From Mycocentrospora acerina (taxonomy: Eukaryota; Ascomycota; Dothideomycetes; Pleosporales), in the NCBI GenBank assembly GCA_022701365.1, contig JAKUHH010000250.1:310001-374000 (forward strand): a stretch of 64,000 nt of DNA, written 5' to 3'. Numbering within the stretch: position 1 is the stretch's first letter; the number at the start of each line of letters is the position of its first letter. Positions 34,887 through 46,764 of this stretch are shown here, piece by piece. Both the position numbers and the translations under genes were made by a program. The notes beneath the pieces are model-generated. The model was not told where the DNA came from and did no database searches. It saw only the letters and a program-made list of their open reading frames with translations.

Positions 34887-36357
34887 CTACTGGCCCTCTG
34901 GCCTCCACACATCCTTGTGACCCTTTTTGCCCCAAAATTCCTCAAACCACTCCTGGCACATGCCGCCGACCCAGCAGCCGGCAAAATGGACGAGCAGGTC
35001 GCCGTCGCGGTAACCCATGTTGTCACCGCCCTGGACGTAGGCGTTAAACTTGCGCTGGGGATAGATGCCAACATGGTTGCGGACAAGCTGGTGCTCGAGC
35101 ATTAGGTGCTTGATGGCGTCTTGCTCTGCGCCGCCATGGTCGCTGCCCATAAGCATGGTGTAGTCGGTCATCATTTCGAGGGTCCAGCGGGTAAAGGCAG
35201 AGCGGCGGAAAAATGTGCTACCTGTGTTGACGCTCTGGTGGTCTTGGGTGATGAGGATGTCAATGTCCTCGACGCGGAAGTCCTTGGGAGTGAAGATGTC
35301 GGTGGGGTTGTTCTTGAGCTGGCCGTCGAGAATGGGCGTCTCGCGCATCAGGCCGCGCTTGATAGCGGCAGGGGAGAGGATCTCTTCGACGAGGTCGTAA
35401 TCAGGAGCCATCATGATAATGTCTGTGTCGATGAGCCACACCCACTCGGCGGTGGGGTGCAGGAAGAAGGCCTCTGCGACGGCGGGGATTTTGGACCAAG
35501 TCTAGCGGGGAACGGTTAGTGATGGTTATGGTTGGGTGGGAGTGTGTAGGTGAGTGTATAATAAGCAGGTGCAAGGGCTTGTGTAGGCGAGTGTGTATGC
35601 AAGTGCAAGGGAGTGTGTAGGTGAGTGTATAATAGGCAGGTGCAAGGGCGTGTGCAGGTGAGTGTATAGGTGAGTGTACAATAGGCAAGTGCAAAGATGA
35701 ATGCAGGCAAGTGTGTTGGTGAGTGCAAAGATGAGTGTAGGCAAGTGTGTAGGTGAGTGCATAGACAGAAGACTTACGCGGTGGGCTTCGCCAATGTCGT
35801 AGCGGCTGGTATTGAGCCACAGATTGGTGTAGCCGTGACGGGCGCAGTACTTTTCGCGGTCGTCGAGGACGCGCTCGAGCACGTTGGGGATGGCACTGTT
35901 GTGGCCGCCGCCGTCACTCGCCGTCAGCACGACAATGTCGCGGTTGCGTGGCTTGCGGGCATAGCCCTTCCAGCCGTTGGCATAGTCGGGCACGTCCCAG
36001 TCCCACTCGGGCTGGGCCTTGAAGTATCCAGGCTGGGGGCGGTCGTTGTTGGTGACAATCGGGGCCATGGCCTCACCGGGCGCATAGTTGCGGTAGTAGT
36101 CGGCGGGCAGGTCGCCAAAAAACTTGAAGAGCAGGGCGAGCAGGGAGAGGGCAGAGACGGCGAGGATGATGGTTCTGTGGCGCGGGTGTCAGTCTGGGTT
36201 GGGCGTGGGCGTGGGCGTGGGCGTGGCAGGGCGTGGGTGAGACGCGCTGCCCTCTGCACTGCGGCGCTACTGCACCGTGGGAAACTCACCTTCGCGACGC
36301 CGACAGGCCCTGCAGCTGCATCTTGGCCGACGAGAGACTGGGAGTGTTGAGCAGCAT
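34887..36357 (-). CDS. GT34 glycosyltransferase, Mnn10/Mnn11/Gma12 type
   Basis: Exons 36357-36290, 36174-35778 and 35501-34887 give 359 residues. A short cytoplasmic tail precedes one transmembrane helix (about residues 23-38, IILAVSALSLLALLFKF), so it is a type II Golgi protein. The catalytic domain starts near residue 85 (IVVLTASDGGG) and has the metal-binding DxD motif in WLIDTDIIMM. Also present are the family's NTGSTFFRRS, EQDAI and DLLVHFAGCW motifs. GT34 enzymes add alpha-1,6-mannose (Mnn10/11, part of the M-Pol II complex) or alpha-1,2-galactose (Gma12) to secreted glycans. The exact linkage cannot be decided. The second intron is unusually long (276 nt) because it carries a minisatellite; the first also has a GGGCGT repeat. 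Confidence 0.9.
35525..35765. repeat. Minisatellite inside intron 2 of the GT34 gene
   Basis: G/T-rich (plus strand) degenerate tandem repeats, unit about 35-60 bp, with recurring 'gtgtaggtgagtgtataataggcaggtgcaaggg'-type blocks. On the transcribed strand this reads as C/A-rich sequence. It fills almost the whole intron. Confidence 0.8.
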
Positions 36358-37949
36358 GGCAGACGAGGGCGACGGAGGGGCGGCGTCGAGGGTGAGGTGG
36401 TGGACAGCTGGGCCAGGAAATGAGCAGGAGACGCCCCAGATGCCAGATGCAACCCCAGGCCAGTCCGCAGCGAGATGATGCGCATGCGGACGAGGCTTCG
36501 AGGTTGCTTGCACATCCGGTCTATTGCCCGGTGTTACAATACCAACTTACGAGCTGCTAGCACGCGCTGTACAGCTCGACTCCCCCAGCCCGCCCCGTGA
36601 TTGGCCTGCCGCCGCCGCTTCCCGCTGCCACCAAGACACTTGCAAATTTCCATACCATCTCATCTCAACGCCCAGCCGCCGTCCCTCTCCCGCCGCGCAA
36701 TCGCCGTTGCGACATTTCATCTCACCAAACACGGTGCTGCCGCATTGCCCGCCATGCACGCCCACCTAGCCACTGCCTCTTTGTCGTCCCTCCATCCATC
36801 ACTCCGTCCGTGAATCCACCCAGCACATACATGCCCACCAGAACCACCCTCACACTAACCAAACAAAGACCCCCGACAATCCTGCGCCGCATCGTCTCCT
36901 CGCCCTCTTGTTGACTACCTTCCCTTTGTGCTCCACTGCTCACCGCATTGGGATGCCGCCCGCTGAGTAACCATCACCCGGGCCACCCGTATCGCTTACA
37001 ACGTTGCCGTGTCATTCTTACCACTGTGACAAGCCTTTTGGCAATCGCATGTCTCTAATCTCCAGTGCACACTGTCCCAGAATTGGCTCGAGTCGCACTC
37101 TAGCTTTGAGCATGGTAAGATTGCAAGGCGGCTGAAAAAGACCAGGATGGAGATGAACGTGGAGCTGGTGCGACTGCATTAACACGTCAATTTCGGTGCG
37201 TCTTTTAAATTCCGTAAATAGGCTCGTGTCACGTGCCAGAAATCTCAGCTGAGCGCTTGTTCTTATCGTGACAGAACGCTTGAATGGCAATGCTAGACAA
37301 TCAACCAGAAGACGATATTGGGGGTGGTAAGGCAAGATAATCAGAACGAGACATCTGAATGGCAATGCAAGATGGTCACTACATGATATTCAAGCATCAA
37401 TCCAAGATGATTAGCATAAGACGGTCAAACGCCAATGCGAGATAAGATGGTCATTACAAGACTCTTCAACGTTAATGGCGCCACAAGGAAACGATGACGA
37501 CGACCGTGACGACGACTCCAACGAAGAAGAAGCCGTCAAAGAGACTTGTCTTGAATTCAGAAACATTAGATACCTGTTAGTTTCCTTGACAGAGTTTCCA
37601 CATTCTCAATCCGTCTCCACTTTATTGTTTGTCGCCCCGTGACCGCGTGTACCGAATCTACACACACACACGATGTTGTTGCCTAGTTCTGGTCGCGTCT
37701 TGGGGCGCGTTGTGGGGCTTCCGCTCCTTCTTCTTCACCTATTAGCACAATGCCCAAACATACAGGACAACTTCCTGGAATCTACTATTCTTGTGTAGAC
37801 GCAGCGAGTAGTCATTAAACTAATCTAGTAGCTATGCCTCCTCTTTCTCTCGCGATCAAAACTCCCTGGACTGAATGTAAATCAAAGACTAAGATGACAA
37901 TACTCTAGTGGAAAAAGACCCCATCAATCGACTCCCCAACTCCCCACTC
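36358..37949. other. Intergenic, no supported gene
   Basis: A GC-rich, C/T-rich promoter region of the GT34 gene is followed by a more AT-rich stretch. No frame has family features. A degenerate repeat is listed separately. Confidence 0.4.
37282..37465. repeat. Degenerate short tandem repeat ('caatgc.agatggtca')
   Basis: At least three diverged copies of a 'ggcaatgcaagatggtcactaca' motif occur near 37284, 37361 and 37431. Possibly a decayed minisatellite. Confidence 0.35.
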
Positions 37950-39118
37950 CTACAAAACCTGGCCCTCGATTCTGTCATTCCTCCAAATGCAACCTTCTCC
38001 ATGCCTAATCTCCATATATGACATTGGCCCAAGACACTGCCAGCAAAACCCATGCCTGCAATTCGTGCCTGCACATTCGTCAGCACCCCCAATTCCCATT
38101 GCACAACAAACAAGTCGCAACTTACACGTAAGATGATCACACCCAGACTTCTTCTCGATATTCGTCCCACATCCCGGGCACTTTTTCGTCGTCGACGCAA
38201 TCGTCCTCGCACTCTCCCTATCCTCCCTAACCCACCTCTTCTCCCTCCTACACTCTCTCATTAGCTTGATTGTCCCGCTACAAAAGGAGAAGAAGAAAAG
38301 AGTAAACGTACTGTGCTCGCTCTTCCACATTTCCACACCCCTTCTTCTTGTGCCACTCTCCCCCACACTCGACACAGCATACTTCCCCGCAAGCTCTGCA
38401 CTTGAATCTCCTCTTCCCACGATGAATCTGTCCTGCCTCGCAGTCGGGATGGGCACACCATACAAAGCCCGATATAGCAGATAAAACAGCCTTGTCTTTT
38501 GCCATTTTGTATCTTTTCAAAAGAGTCAGTGTTATCCCATCATCCACATCGTCCTGTCTCTTCCCAATTTTTTTTATAAATACAAACACAACAAGACGCC
38601 ACAAAACACGACGACGAACTCCCCCCCTCCCGGGAAAAAAAACGTCCTCCCCTTTTTGATTATGCGAAAACTCACCTTGAGAAAAACTCCCCGCCCCCCG
38701 TTGCTGTTTCCGTCTCCAGAACCGTCTCCATCCCTGTCGCTACATACACGTCTCGCTCACGCATCCCCACTGCACACACAGGACAGCACACGCTGCTCCA
38801 CCCCCGTGCCTCAAAACACGTCTGCATCCATGTGCGGATGCAAGTCCGGCATGCGTTGCTTTCGTGAGCGCACTGTGATGAGGGAGGGCGGGAAGGGAGG
38901 ATACGCAAAGAAGTGCAGATTTCGCAGCGCTTTGGGTTGCGGAGTGAGGGAGAGGGATTGTAGTGCAGGGGAGGGGGGGTCCGGTGGGATTTTTGTCGTG
39001 GTGTGCGGGTGTGTGGGTGGTGGTGCTTTTTTCGCCAGGGCCTGTGGGATGATGGCGGCGGCGGTGGTGAGGCGAAGGTGAAGGTGAGGCGAGAGTAGGA
39101 GCTTGGGGATTGGCCCAT
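37950..39118 (-). CDS. RBR (RING-IBR-RING) E3 ubiquitin ligase
   Basis: Exons 39118-38676, 38557-38312, 38277-38126 and 38068-37950 give 319 residues. RING1 lies at about residues 69-118 (CEIC, ACRTCI, CCPVC). The IBR follows (WCAHPDCEAG, FKCRACGEVCCVEC, HKKKGC), then RING2 (KKCPGCGTNIEKKSGCDHLTC, CRHGFCWQC). The RING2 Cys in GCDH is the expected catalytic cysteine that accepts ubiquitin before transfer, as in Parkin/ARIH1. An N-terminal Pro/His-rich stretch is disordered. There is no ariadne C-terminal domain. The second intron would be only 34 nt (38311-38278, GTACGT...GTAG), very short for fungi, yet without it the frame ends in TAG. The substrate is unknown. Confidence 0.83.
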
Positions 39119-39783
39119 CGTGGTGGGTATGTTTGAGGGGAGAAGGAAGAGTGAATGAGGAATTATAGAAGACGTGGATTATATAATTCTGTGAGTGTAG
39201 AGGATGGGAATCACAAGGTGAAATAATATCTTTTGTCAGTGGAGAGGGTGGGAATCAAAAGGAAGCGAGTTACTAATTGAGATATTTTTTTGCAATTGTG
39301 GGATTTATCCTACCAATACATGGTGAACGTAAGTTTATCTCGAAAGGGAATCTTTTCAGGGTTTCCAGGGTTTTCGATGCCTAGGTATGATTGCGTCGCC
39401 ATTGGGAATTGTTTGGTCAATAATGAGTGATGGTGTATACAGACGGGGAAACAGTTTCGACTTGACCAATAATTTCTAGTACGCTGCAGAATCTACACCT
39501 CGGCTGCCATGTTAATAAAGTCATCACTGCAGCATGTTTATTTAAAAAAAAATCTTTGAAAGGCATACACACGCATCCAACAAGATCTAGTTTATTGAAC
39601 TGTAAACATAGGTCCTCTGAACTCACATCTTGCTCAGCGAGGTGTACAACTCCCTTTTATTGTGACTAACCACATACACGTACTACTCACCACACTGGCT
39701 AGGTACTCCATCTCCCCCACCACGAACGGATCCGATGTACCATGAACCCCTCAGTTCCACCTAGCCACCCGATACCGGAGTTC
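39119..39783. other. Intergenic, no supported gene
   Basis: Promoter region of the RBR gene plus 3' flank of the F-box gene. AT-rich; no gene seen. Confidence 0.4.
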
Positions 39784-42004
39784 TCACCAGCGGTAGTCTC
39801 CCATCCCTGAACCCCCATCCCCCATCTTCGCTTTCCGCACAACCGTAATAGCGCCCGGCCAGTACCCTTCTATATCTCGCTCCACCCCCTCCTTTGCAAC
39901 TACTTCATCATACTTGGCCTTTACCTCTCGTCTAAATCTGCCAATCTCAGCCATAACATCAACCTCGTGACTCACCTCCCTCGTCTTCACTCGACCATCC
40001 CTCACATCCGATACCCCTGAATCTTGTACCCTTCCCTGTCCTCGCCCTACATCCCTATCACCACCCCCATCTCCATCTTCGTCCCTGAAAAACGAAAAAT
40101 CCCCCTTCCCCGCTTCCCAAAGCCTTTCCGACTCTTCCTCCCCCGTTGCCGATCTCGTATTTCCTGCTGCTCTTTCCATCGCTCCAGCCGTACTTGCTTG
40201 TGTGGGGTCTGCCATCTCTAGCACGATGCGCTGTAGTGCGAATAAATCGCGGGCGTGTTCTTGCTCGGCGAGAGAGCGGGTGCGGCCGGGTGGGAGGGCG
40301 TAAGTGTTTTTGGCGCGCTGGCGGGCGAGTGTGGAAAGGGAGCTGGCGGCGGTGATGTATGTGATTATGCGGGAGGGGATTTGAGAATTGCGGGTTGAGG
40401 GGGGGATGGAGGTTAGGATTAAGGTGTGGAGGTTGGGGAGCATGCTGGGATGGAGGCGATGGGTGATTTGGGTTGTTGAGTCGTAGGTTGAGTCGCGGCG
40501 TGGTTTGGCTGGAGACTGTGGTGTGCCGTTTTGGTTTATTCGTGGTGTTGTGGGTGGCGGTTGTGAGGATGTGTCGAGTGAGGTTGTACTTGTTGACGAT
40601 GTGATATTCTCGTTGTAGTGTGGAGGAACATCTGCAGTGTCTCCAAGTCTTGAGACTTGTTGAACTTGAGACTCGAACTCTTCGGTGAGAATCCTATGAT
40701 CGACTCTGAGGTACCTCAACTTCGCAGAGGCATGTTCTGCTAATACCGGTACCATGCTGGCCACACCAGGAGCTTTGAGATTACCACTTCCCTCTTCGAC
40801 TGATAAACGACCAGCATTGGCCAACGTACCAACATCCAGAACACATATCCGCCCTGAGTGAAGCAACTTCGAAACGCCCTCAACAGTTACAGTGTTACCT
40901 GAAAGATAGAGATGCGTGGCTCCAGTACCTTCCACCTCCTCAACCTCAAGTCGTCCTGCAAAACCACTCATGAGCTTCTTCTTAGCATACCTCCCCAGGT
41001 CCACCGCCTCCAAAGCATCTACACTCGCATCCCCCTCTCCAATACAACACTCCTCCAACACCCGCAAACTCTCATCCGTCAGCCTGTTCTCTCTCAAATC
41101 CCATTCTCTGACCCTCCTCCCCACTGCCCTCGCACAAACCTCAAACTCCCCATCCCGCAACACAATTCCTCTAAGACTCAAAACCCTCAGCCACCTCAAC
41201 CCACCCAAACTCCTCAAAACCGCATCGCCTCTCCCCCCAATGGTCCCTGAAAAGTCCACAACGACTAGACCCGGACACCTGGACACCAATTCCGCTAGAC
41301 CCGCTGACGTCGCATTATCACACTTTTTCGCATCGAGAAACTTCGTCTCGAAGACGCAACCACTTGCCACCTTGGAATTTTGCGTGGTTTGACGTAAGCG
41401 CATAAGCGCAGCATGATCAAACGCCTCGACGCCGTCTACTCGCAAGCAAAGGAGGTTCGGCAGATATGTCAGACTAGCAACCAACCAACCGTCTCCTCCG
41501 TTGTTGTTGTCGTCCTCGTCGTTGTCGTCGTCGTACGATTCCACATACACGTCTGAAGGAGGGAGAAGAAGCGTGTGCGTAAACTCCCTGACAAACCGTC
41601 TTGCATGGCGTATCGTGCAGAGAAAACGCCTTGTCGCATCTACCAAGTATGCATCAGCAAGTTTTCCTCCATGTTGAGATTTCTAGAAACTCTGATTCCA
41701 ACCCTTCTGACACAAACGTTGACTCGGATTTCGGGGGTGAGGTGAGGTGAGATGAAATGAGACGAGATGGGAACAGCACAAACATACCATCTCCATCCTG
41801 CACATCATCATCGTTATCATCATCACCAATACCACCAAAATACCGTGCCGGGCTCCCCCACAGCTCCTTGGTGAAAATCCCATGCCAACTCCTACACACC
41901 CTCGCCGCACAGCAAAGCTCCCTCCCCCGCAAATACCCCGCAACAAGAACCCAAGGGTCGCGATGCGTCGCGTCAGCATACGAGGGCAGCGTATCATCCC
42001 GCAT
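39784..42004 (-). CDS. F-box protein with leucine-rich repeats
   Basis: Exons 42004-41788 and 41639-39784 (148-nt intron, GTATGT/GGTAG) give 690 residues. An F-box-like motif occupies about residues 12-50 (DPWVLVAGYLRGRELCCAARVCRSWHGIF), which would bind Skp1 in an SCF ubiquitin ligase. Residues about 115-330 contain irregular leucine-rich repeats (LRWLRVLSLRGIVLRDGEF; VREWDLRENRLTDESLRVLEE; THLYLSGNTVTVEGVSKLL) that probably bind the substrate. Then comes a Ser/Thr/Pro-rich disordered linker, and a conserved-looking helical tail (MAEIGRFRREVKAKYDEVV; RDIEGYWPGAITV). The intron contains a short GGTGA repeat. Target protein unknown. Confidence 0.83.
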
Positions 42005-42379
42005 GATTGATGACCGCGAGTGAAAACAGCAACACAAGTGGGTTTCAGGCTACCTAGTATCCTCCAATAACCCTTGCTTTATCGCATCTCCCCTCGTTAC
42101 TCTCCTCCGCGAAACAAACACACACACACAAAGGAAGTAAGCACAATAGTAATCGAACAATAAAAAAAAACAAGATGAATGTCAACTTTGAAAAAACTCC
42201 CCACCGCGTGAAGAAGAGCAAGTCGTGAACCGTCTAGGTAGGTAGAGAGAGATATGTATATAGAGGATAAGTCGTGAATCCTCTCGACCCTATTGCAAAG
42301 GAAGAAAAAAAATAGAAGAAGACGCACCACCTGACGTACCGTAGATACGGGTGAACGTGACTACCCTACCCTACCCAGC

Positions 42380-42425
42380 TAGATAGATAGACAGACAAAC
42401 AGACAAACAGACAAACAGACAAACA
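42380..42425. repeat. (ACAGACAA)n octanucleotide repeat
   Basis: About five tandem units after a short GATA run. Confidence 0.8.
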
Positions 42426-42598
42426 CCAAGGCCAACACTTGCTCCCACCTCCACCTTGCACCTAAAAAAAAACCGCGACTATGCAAAATAACCATAAAAA
42501 AAACACCGCAAACTACCCATCCATCAATCCATCAATCCATCACATGCAAAGAAAACAACCAACAAAGCAAATGATGTAATAAATACCTACCTTTCTAC

Positions 42599-42650
42599 CT
42601 CCATCCCTCCATCCCTCCATCCCTCCAGTTCGTTCCTTCGTTCCTTCGTT
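42599..42650. repeat. (CATCCCTC)n and (GTTCCTTC)n repeats
   Basis: Two adjacent short octamer-like arrays, about three units each. Confidence 0.75.
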
Positions 42651-43340
42651 CCCACCCATCTCCCCACCCAAGTTAGTTTCCCCCAACCAACCAACCAACC
42701 AATTAACCAACCAACCAGGAAACTAGTTCGCACGCGCAGTGCGCCAACTACGCCAAATGCAGCACTGAACGACGTTCGCTGCGATCCACGATTTCGCGCG
42801 GGAGATGCCGGATTAGGCAGGTTGGGAGGGACGGGGGGACGGGGGGACGGGAAGGACGGAGCGCACATACCTTGCATGAATGATGTGTGTGTGTGTGTGT
42901 GGGAGATATGTGTGGGTACCAAACGCTTGGGTTTGGTGTGTAGGATTGAGCATGGGGGCGGGTGGGGAAGGGGGAGAGGCTTAGTGTTGGTCATATGTGG
43001 CGAGGTGCAAGACGATGTTGTCGTCGTCGTCGATGAGAAGATGACGATGATGATGATGATGATGCTGTTTTCAAAGACAAGAAAATGGTCGTAAGTAGGA
43101 AATGTAATAGTTGGATTAAATTGTAGTGTATTGAATGATAGTTAGTCGCAACCAAGCCCCATTTGCATACAGCACGATGAATCAACACGTCCATAGCTCG
43201 CGTACGGCTCCAGAGCGTTCCTTGTCAATCGCAAGACGAGGAAGCAGGTAGTGAGCCGTAAAAAGTTCACGCCATAGCGCCCCCCAAAGTACCGCAATCT
43301 CAAAAAACCATTGGGACTAAATTCAAGGCAAGAGAAAGGC

Positions 43341-46300
43341 TTACACCCGGTCTTCTGCAAAATCCAGCACCTCGCAATCGTCCTCGAAGAACCCCTCCTC
43401 GCCCTCTTCCCGCTTGACACGCCGTCTTCGCGTCGTGACAACAACCTGCTCCACCTCCTCTTCCCCATCTCTCAACACTAGCTTATTCTCCACCCTCGCA
43501 GCAACGCCTGCAATGATATCGTCATCCTCGTCAAACACTTGTGCAATCGGTGACGAGATGCGCACTGTCTCGACGTCCTCGCCGAAAAGCCACGGTGAAT
43601 CATCCTTGTCGTGGTGGAGGTTGGACGTCAGTCCTGGAATCGGCTGATGGTATTCACTGCTGCTGCCATGAACTTCGGGTACAGGTCGCGAGAAGACGAA
43701 ATTGGTGACGCGGCGATCAGTGTAAAAGGGCTGGTATGGCGGGTTCGTCTCGATCTCGGAGAAGCTGAGAGGTGCTGCGGAGACTTTCAAGAGTTTGCGC
43801 GCTGGAAGGGATCGCGGAAGCCATTCACCGTAAATATCTTCCATCGGCTCTGGTTCGCCCGAGATGGGGAAGAGCTGGTCAGCGATAGTTGGAGGAAGAA
43901 CTGAATCGCAGATGGGAGCAAGGCCGAACTCGGCAAGCTTCTTCTTCGAAATAGACGTGGCATTGGCGGAATTTCCTTTTCCAGTTGCTGGACGCATCTG
44001 TACGCGCCAGATCTGCAGTATGCCGCCAGATACCAATCCAACTGACCCGCGTTCCTTGCCTGAGAGCCAACGCACACCGTTGGGCTTGACTCCGCTTGGC
44101 GATGTAGGAAGCGTAAGCTTGTTGTCACCTGCATGTCGCATGTTGTTGATGGATTTGCCGACTCCAGCTGCCACAGCTTTACCGGATTTGGCGCCGGCAG
44201 CAGGAGTCATGCCAAAACTGCCGAGGGTGAAACGCGATCCACTGCTATTGTTTCGAGCACGTACTGCGTCGAGGAAAGGCTTAGCAGAACCGTTGATCGC
44301 TTGCATCGCAGAGTTGACGGCACCGCCACGACCGGCGGGAGCCTCCTCTTCCTTGGGCTTTGCTGGCGGTGACGCCTGACGTACCCGTCGCGAAGGTGGC
44401 CATTGGAAAGCTGACGATGGCATCATGAACATGTGTACGGTGCCCTTGTCAGTTATGACGGCCAGTTTGTCCGTCACTGGTGCAGACCAAACAACATCGA
44501 TAACATTGGTAGTAGTCATGCGAGAAAATCTGGCCACCTGTCGGACGTGTGGGCCAATGTGTTGTTCTCTGGCAGTTCTTCGAGGTCGTCGGAAGTTCAA
44601 ACGCTTGAGGTCCCAGACGTCTTGATAATCACCCTTTGTACTGACTGTCATGAGCATCAGGCCACCAGGTGAGAACGATAAGAAACTGCACCCTAGGGCA
44701 GCGGGAATGGTGGCAATGGGTTGAAGGGCATTCTTATTCCTCGCCTCTTCCGACTCAAGTAATCTCTGCAGGTCATAGACAGAAATGACGGCTGCTTCTT
44801 GCCTTGGCTGCGTCTGGCTGTGACCATGCGTAGGCGGGAAGTATTGCTGCTGCATAGGATCCTGGCCATATACCGAATTGTTTCCGTTGACTGAGGTGCC
44901 CTTATTCATGTAACTCTTGAAGGCCTGGATGCTCTTCTTGGTAGCCCAGTTTGCGCTCTTGATTGCGACTTGAGCTCCTTCTCTCGTGATGCGGTCAATG
45001 AGACCGCCCGCCTCAGGTGCGTCCACAGCACAGGTTGGCGAAGGCTGGGGTGGGACGCTATGGTGTGCGATGCCAGGTGGGCGCTCATAATAAGGCGAGG
45101 TCAACGCCATTCCATTTACTGGGTAGAGAGAACTGAACCCGGGTGGTGTGACAGCAAGCCAGCGATCAGATAGCGAGAACACGGGGACTCCATACTTTTC
45201 AGGAGGCACATCCTCACCACCGTCGGCAGCGCTAGAAGCACTCGACTGCATGCCTCGTTCGCGGATTTGAACAGAGGTCCACACTTTCCCAATACATCGA
45301 AACCGTTCTGAATACTCTGCATGGTCTGTCACGTATGGGGCAAAGACGAAAACTTCTCCACTTGCACCAGATGCAACAACTACAAACTTGCCCTTTGCAT
45401 CAACGACGAACTCGCCGACTGGGGGCGGGGGCTGGAAGAGGGGGCTGTCAACAGCGCTGGCAAGAGGAACCAGTGGACTCTTGTAGAGAACAGCTATTCT
45501 CCTCTTCTCCTTCAGAGAGTAGATCTCAACAGTTGTCTGATAACCGCCGACTTGGGCAGCAGAACCGTCTCCGTGGACCGAGGATGGCCTGCTTGGGGAG
45601 TCGGAGGCCGAGTCATCGACGACTGACGAAGAACCACTCCCACTGCTGCTTCTGCTGTCTTTGATCACAGGCCCGTGGAGAATCAGTGCAACCAGTGGTC
45701 TGGATGCGGCAAACGGATCCGCTCTGGATGTCCAGGGGAGGATCTTGGCACTCAGTACACTACCCCTCAGCCCCTCTAGGCGGCCCAGGATGTCCAGCTT
45801 GCCCTGCTCGACCCGGAAGACGTCGAGGCCACCCTGGCAGCCAGCAAGCAGCACATTCTCCGAGACCTGGGCGGCCTCGTCTCCCGCCATAGTCAGGGTG
45901 TCAAAGCCGCAATAGTAGCCCCCCTCGCCCGGCTGCAGGCCGTCTGGAGCGCCATCCAGGCCCAAGTCGAGGTTGGGCAGGCCGTAGTAGTGTGCCTGCA
46001 GCTGGTGGGGCAGGGGCGGGTTTGTGACAAAGGGCTGCGACAGCGAACGCGGGCCAGACTGGGAGTAGATCGAGGCCCTGCGGTCTCTGCCGGGCGAGTC
46101 GCGCGGAGAGTGCTGGGTGCGGCCGCCAAAGTTTGTGTACTGGGAAGGGTGACTCAGGGGCCTCATGTGGGAGGCAGGCGGCGAGTTGGACATGCCCTGC
46201 TGTGCGTAGAGGCCGTCTCTGGCGCCGGGGGAGTTGTGGAAGGTTGGCGGAGAGCCGGCAATGGGTATGCCGCCGTTGCCTGGCGAGGCCTGGTTGGCAA

Positions 46301-46764
46301 AGAAGGGCAGCGACTTTGTCCACTCGGCCGTGGCTCTGGTGGCGCCGAGGGCCGAGAGCAGCGGCGACGTGGTGGCATGGTAGTGCGGGGGCGAGGCGGA
46401 GGAGAAGGGCTTTGCGGCGGGGGCGTTTGCTCTGCAGGAGGTGGTTAGTCAGGCGGGTGGGTGGTGTGTAGGCAGGTGCGTGGGTGAGTGAGTGAGTGTG
46501 TAGGCAGGTGCGTGGGTGAGTGAGTGAGTGTGTAGGCAGGTGCGTGGTTGGGCAGGCAGGCGCAACGTACATGTCGCGCGGGTAGATGCGCGTAACCCGC
46601 TCGCCGTGCCTATTTCGTCTTCCCAGCTCATGTCTCGAGGGGTTGCGGCCGCGCAGCTGGGGCGTGTCCTGAATCTTGGCGTGGCTGCGGTGCTGGTGGT
46701 GCAGGTGGGCGAGGTTGGAGACGGGCGCAGGGTGCTCGGCGGCGGGGTCGGGCGATGGGCTCAT
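43341..46764 (-). CDS. BCAS3-like WD40 protein
   Basis: Exons 46764-46571 and 46431-43341 (139-nt intron, donor GTACGT) give 1,094 residues. The first 200 residues are disordered. A beta-propeller follows (NVLLAGCQGGLDVFRV; TVEIYSLKEKRRIAVLYKS; KGKFVVVASGASGEVFVFAP; CSFLSFSPGGLMLMTVSTKG; DKLAVITDKGTVHMFMM). The C-terminal third (LAPICDSVLPPTIADQLFP; NPPYQPFYTDRRVTNFVFSR) matches the pattern of the BCAS3 domain. BCAS3 in other eukaryotes is a PROPPIN-related protein recruited to the phagophore in autophagy, and fungal members are little studied. The gene ends in an acidic tail. A GTGTAAG at the stop codon could be a donor for a further exon, but none is seen. Confidence 0.8.
46444..46556. repeat. 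Minisatellite inside the intron of the BCAS3-like gene
   Basis: About 2.5 nearly perfect copies of a roughly 32-bp unit, 'gtgtaggcaggtgcgtgggtgagtgagtga' on the plus strand, occupy most of the 139-nt intron. Confidence 0.85.

Larger units (their letters stand above)
42005..43340. other. Intergenic with clustered simple repeats
   Basis: No supported gene. The tract is dense in simple repeats: (GATA/ACAGACAA) near 42380-42424, (CATCCCTC) near 42599-42627, (GTTCCTTC) near 42629-42650, (AACC) near 42685-42716, (GT) near 42888-42902 and (GATGAT) near 43043-43063. Confidence 0.5.
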
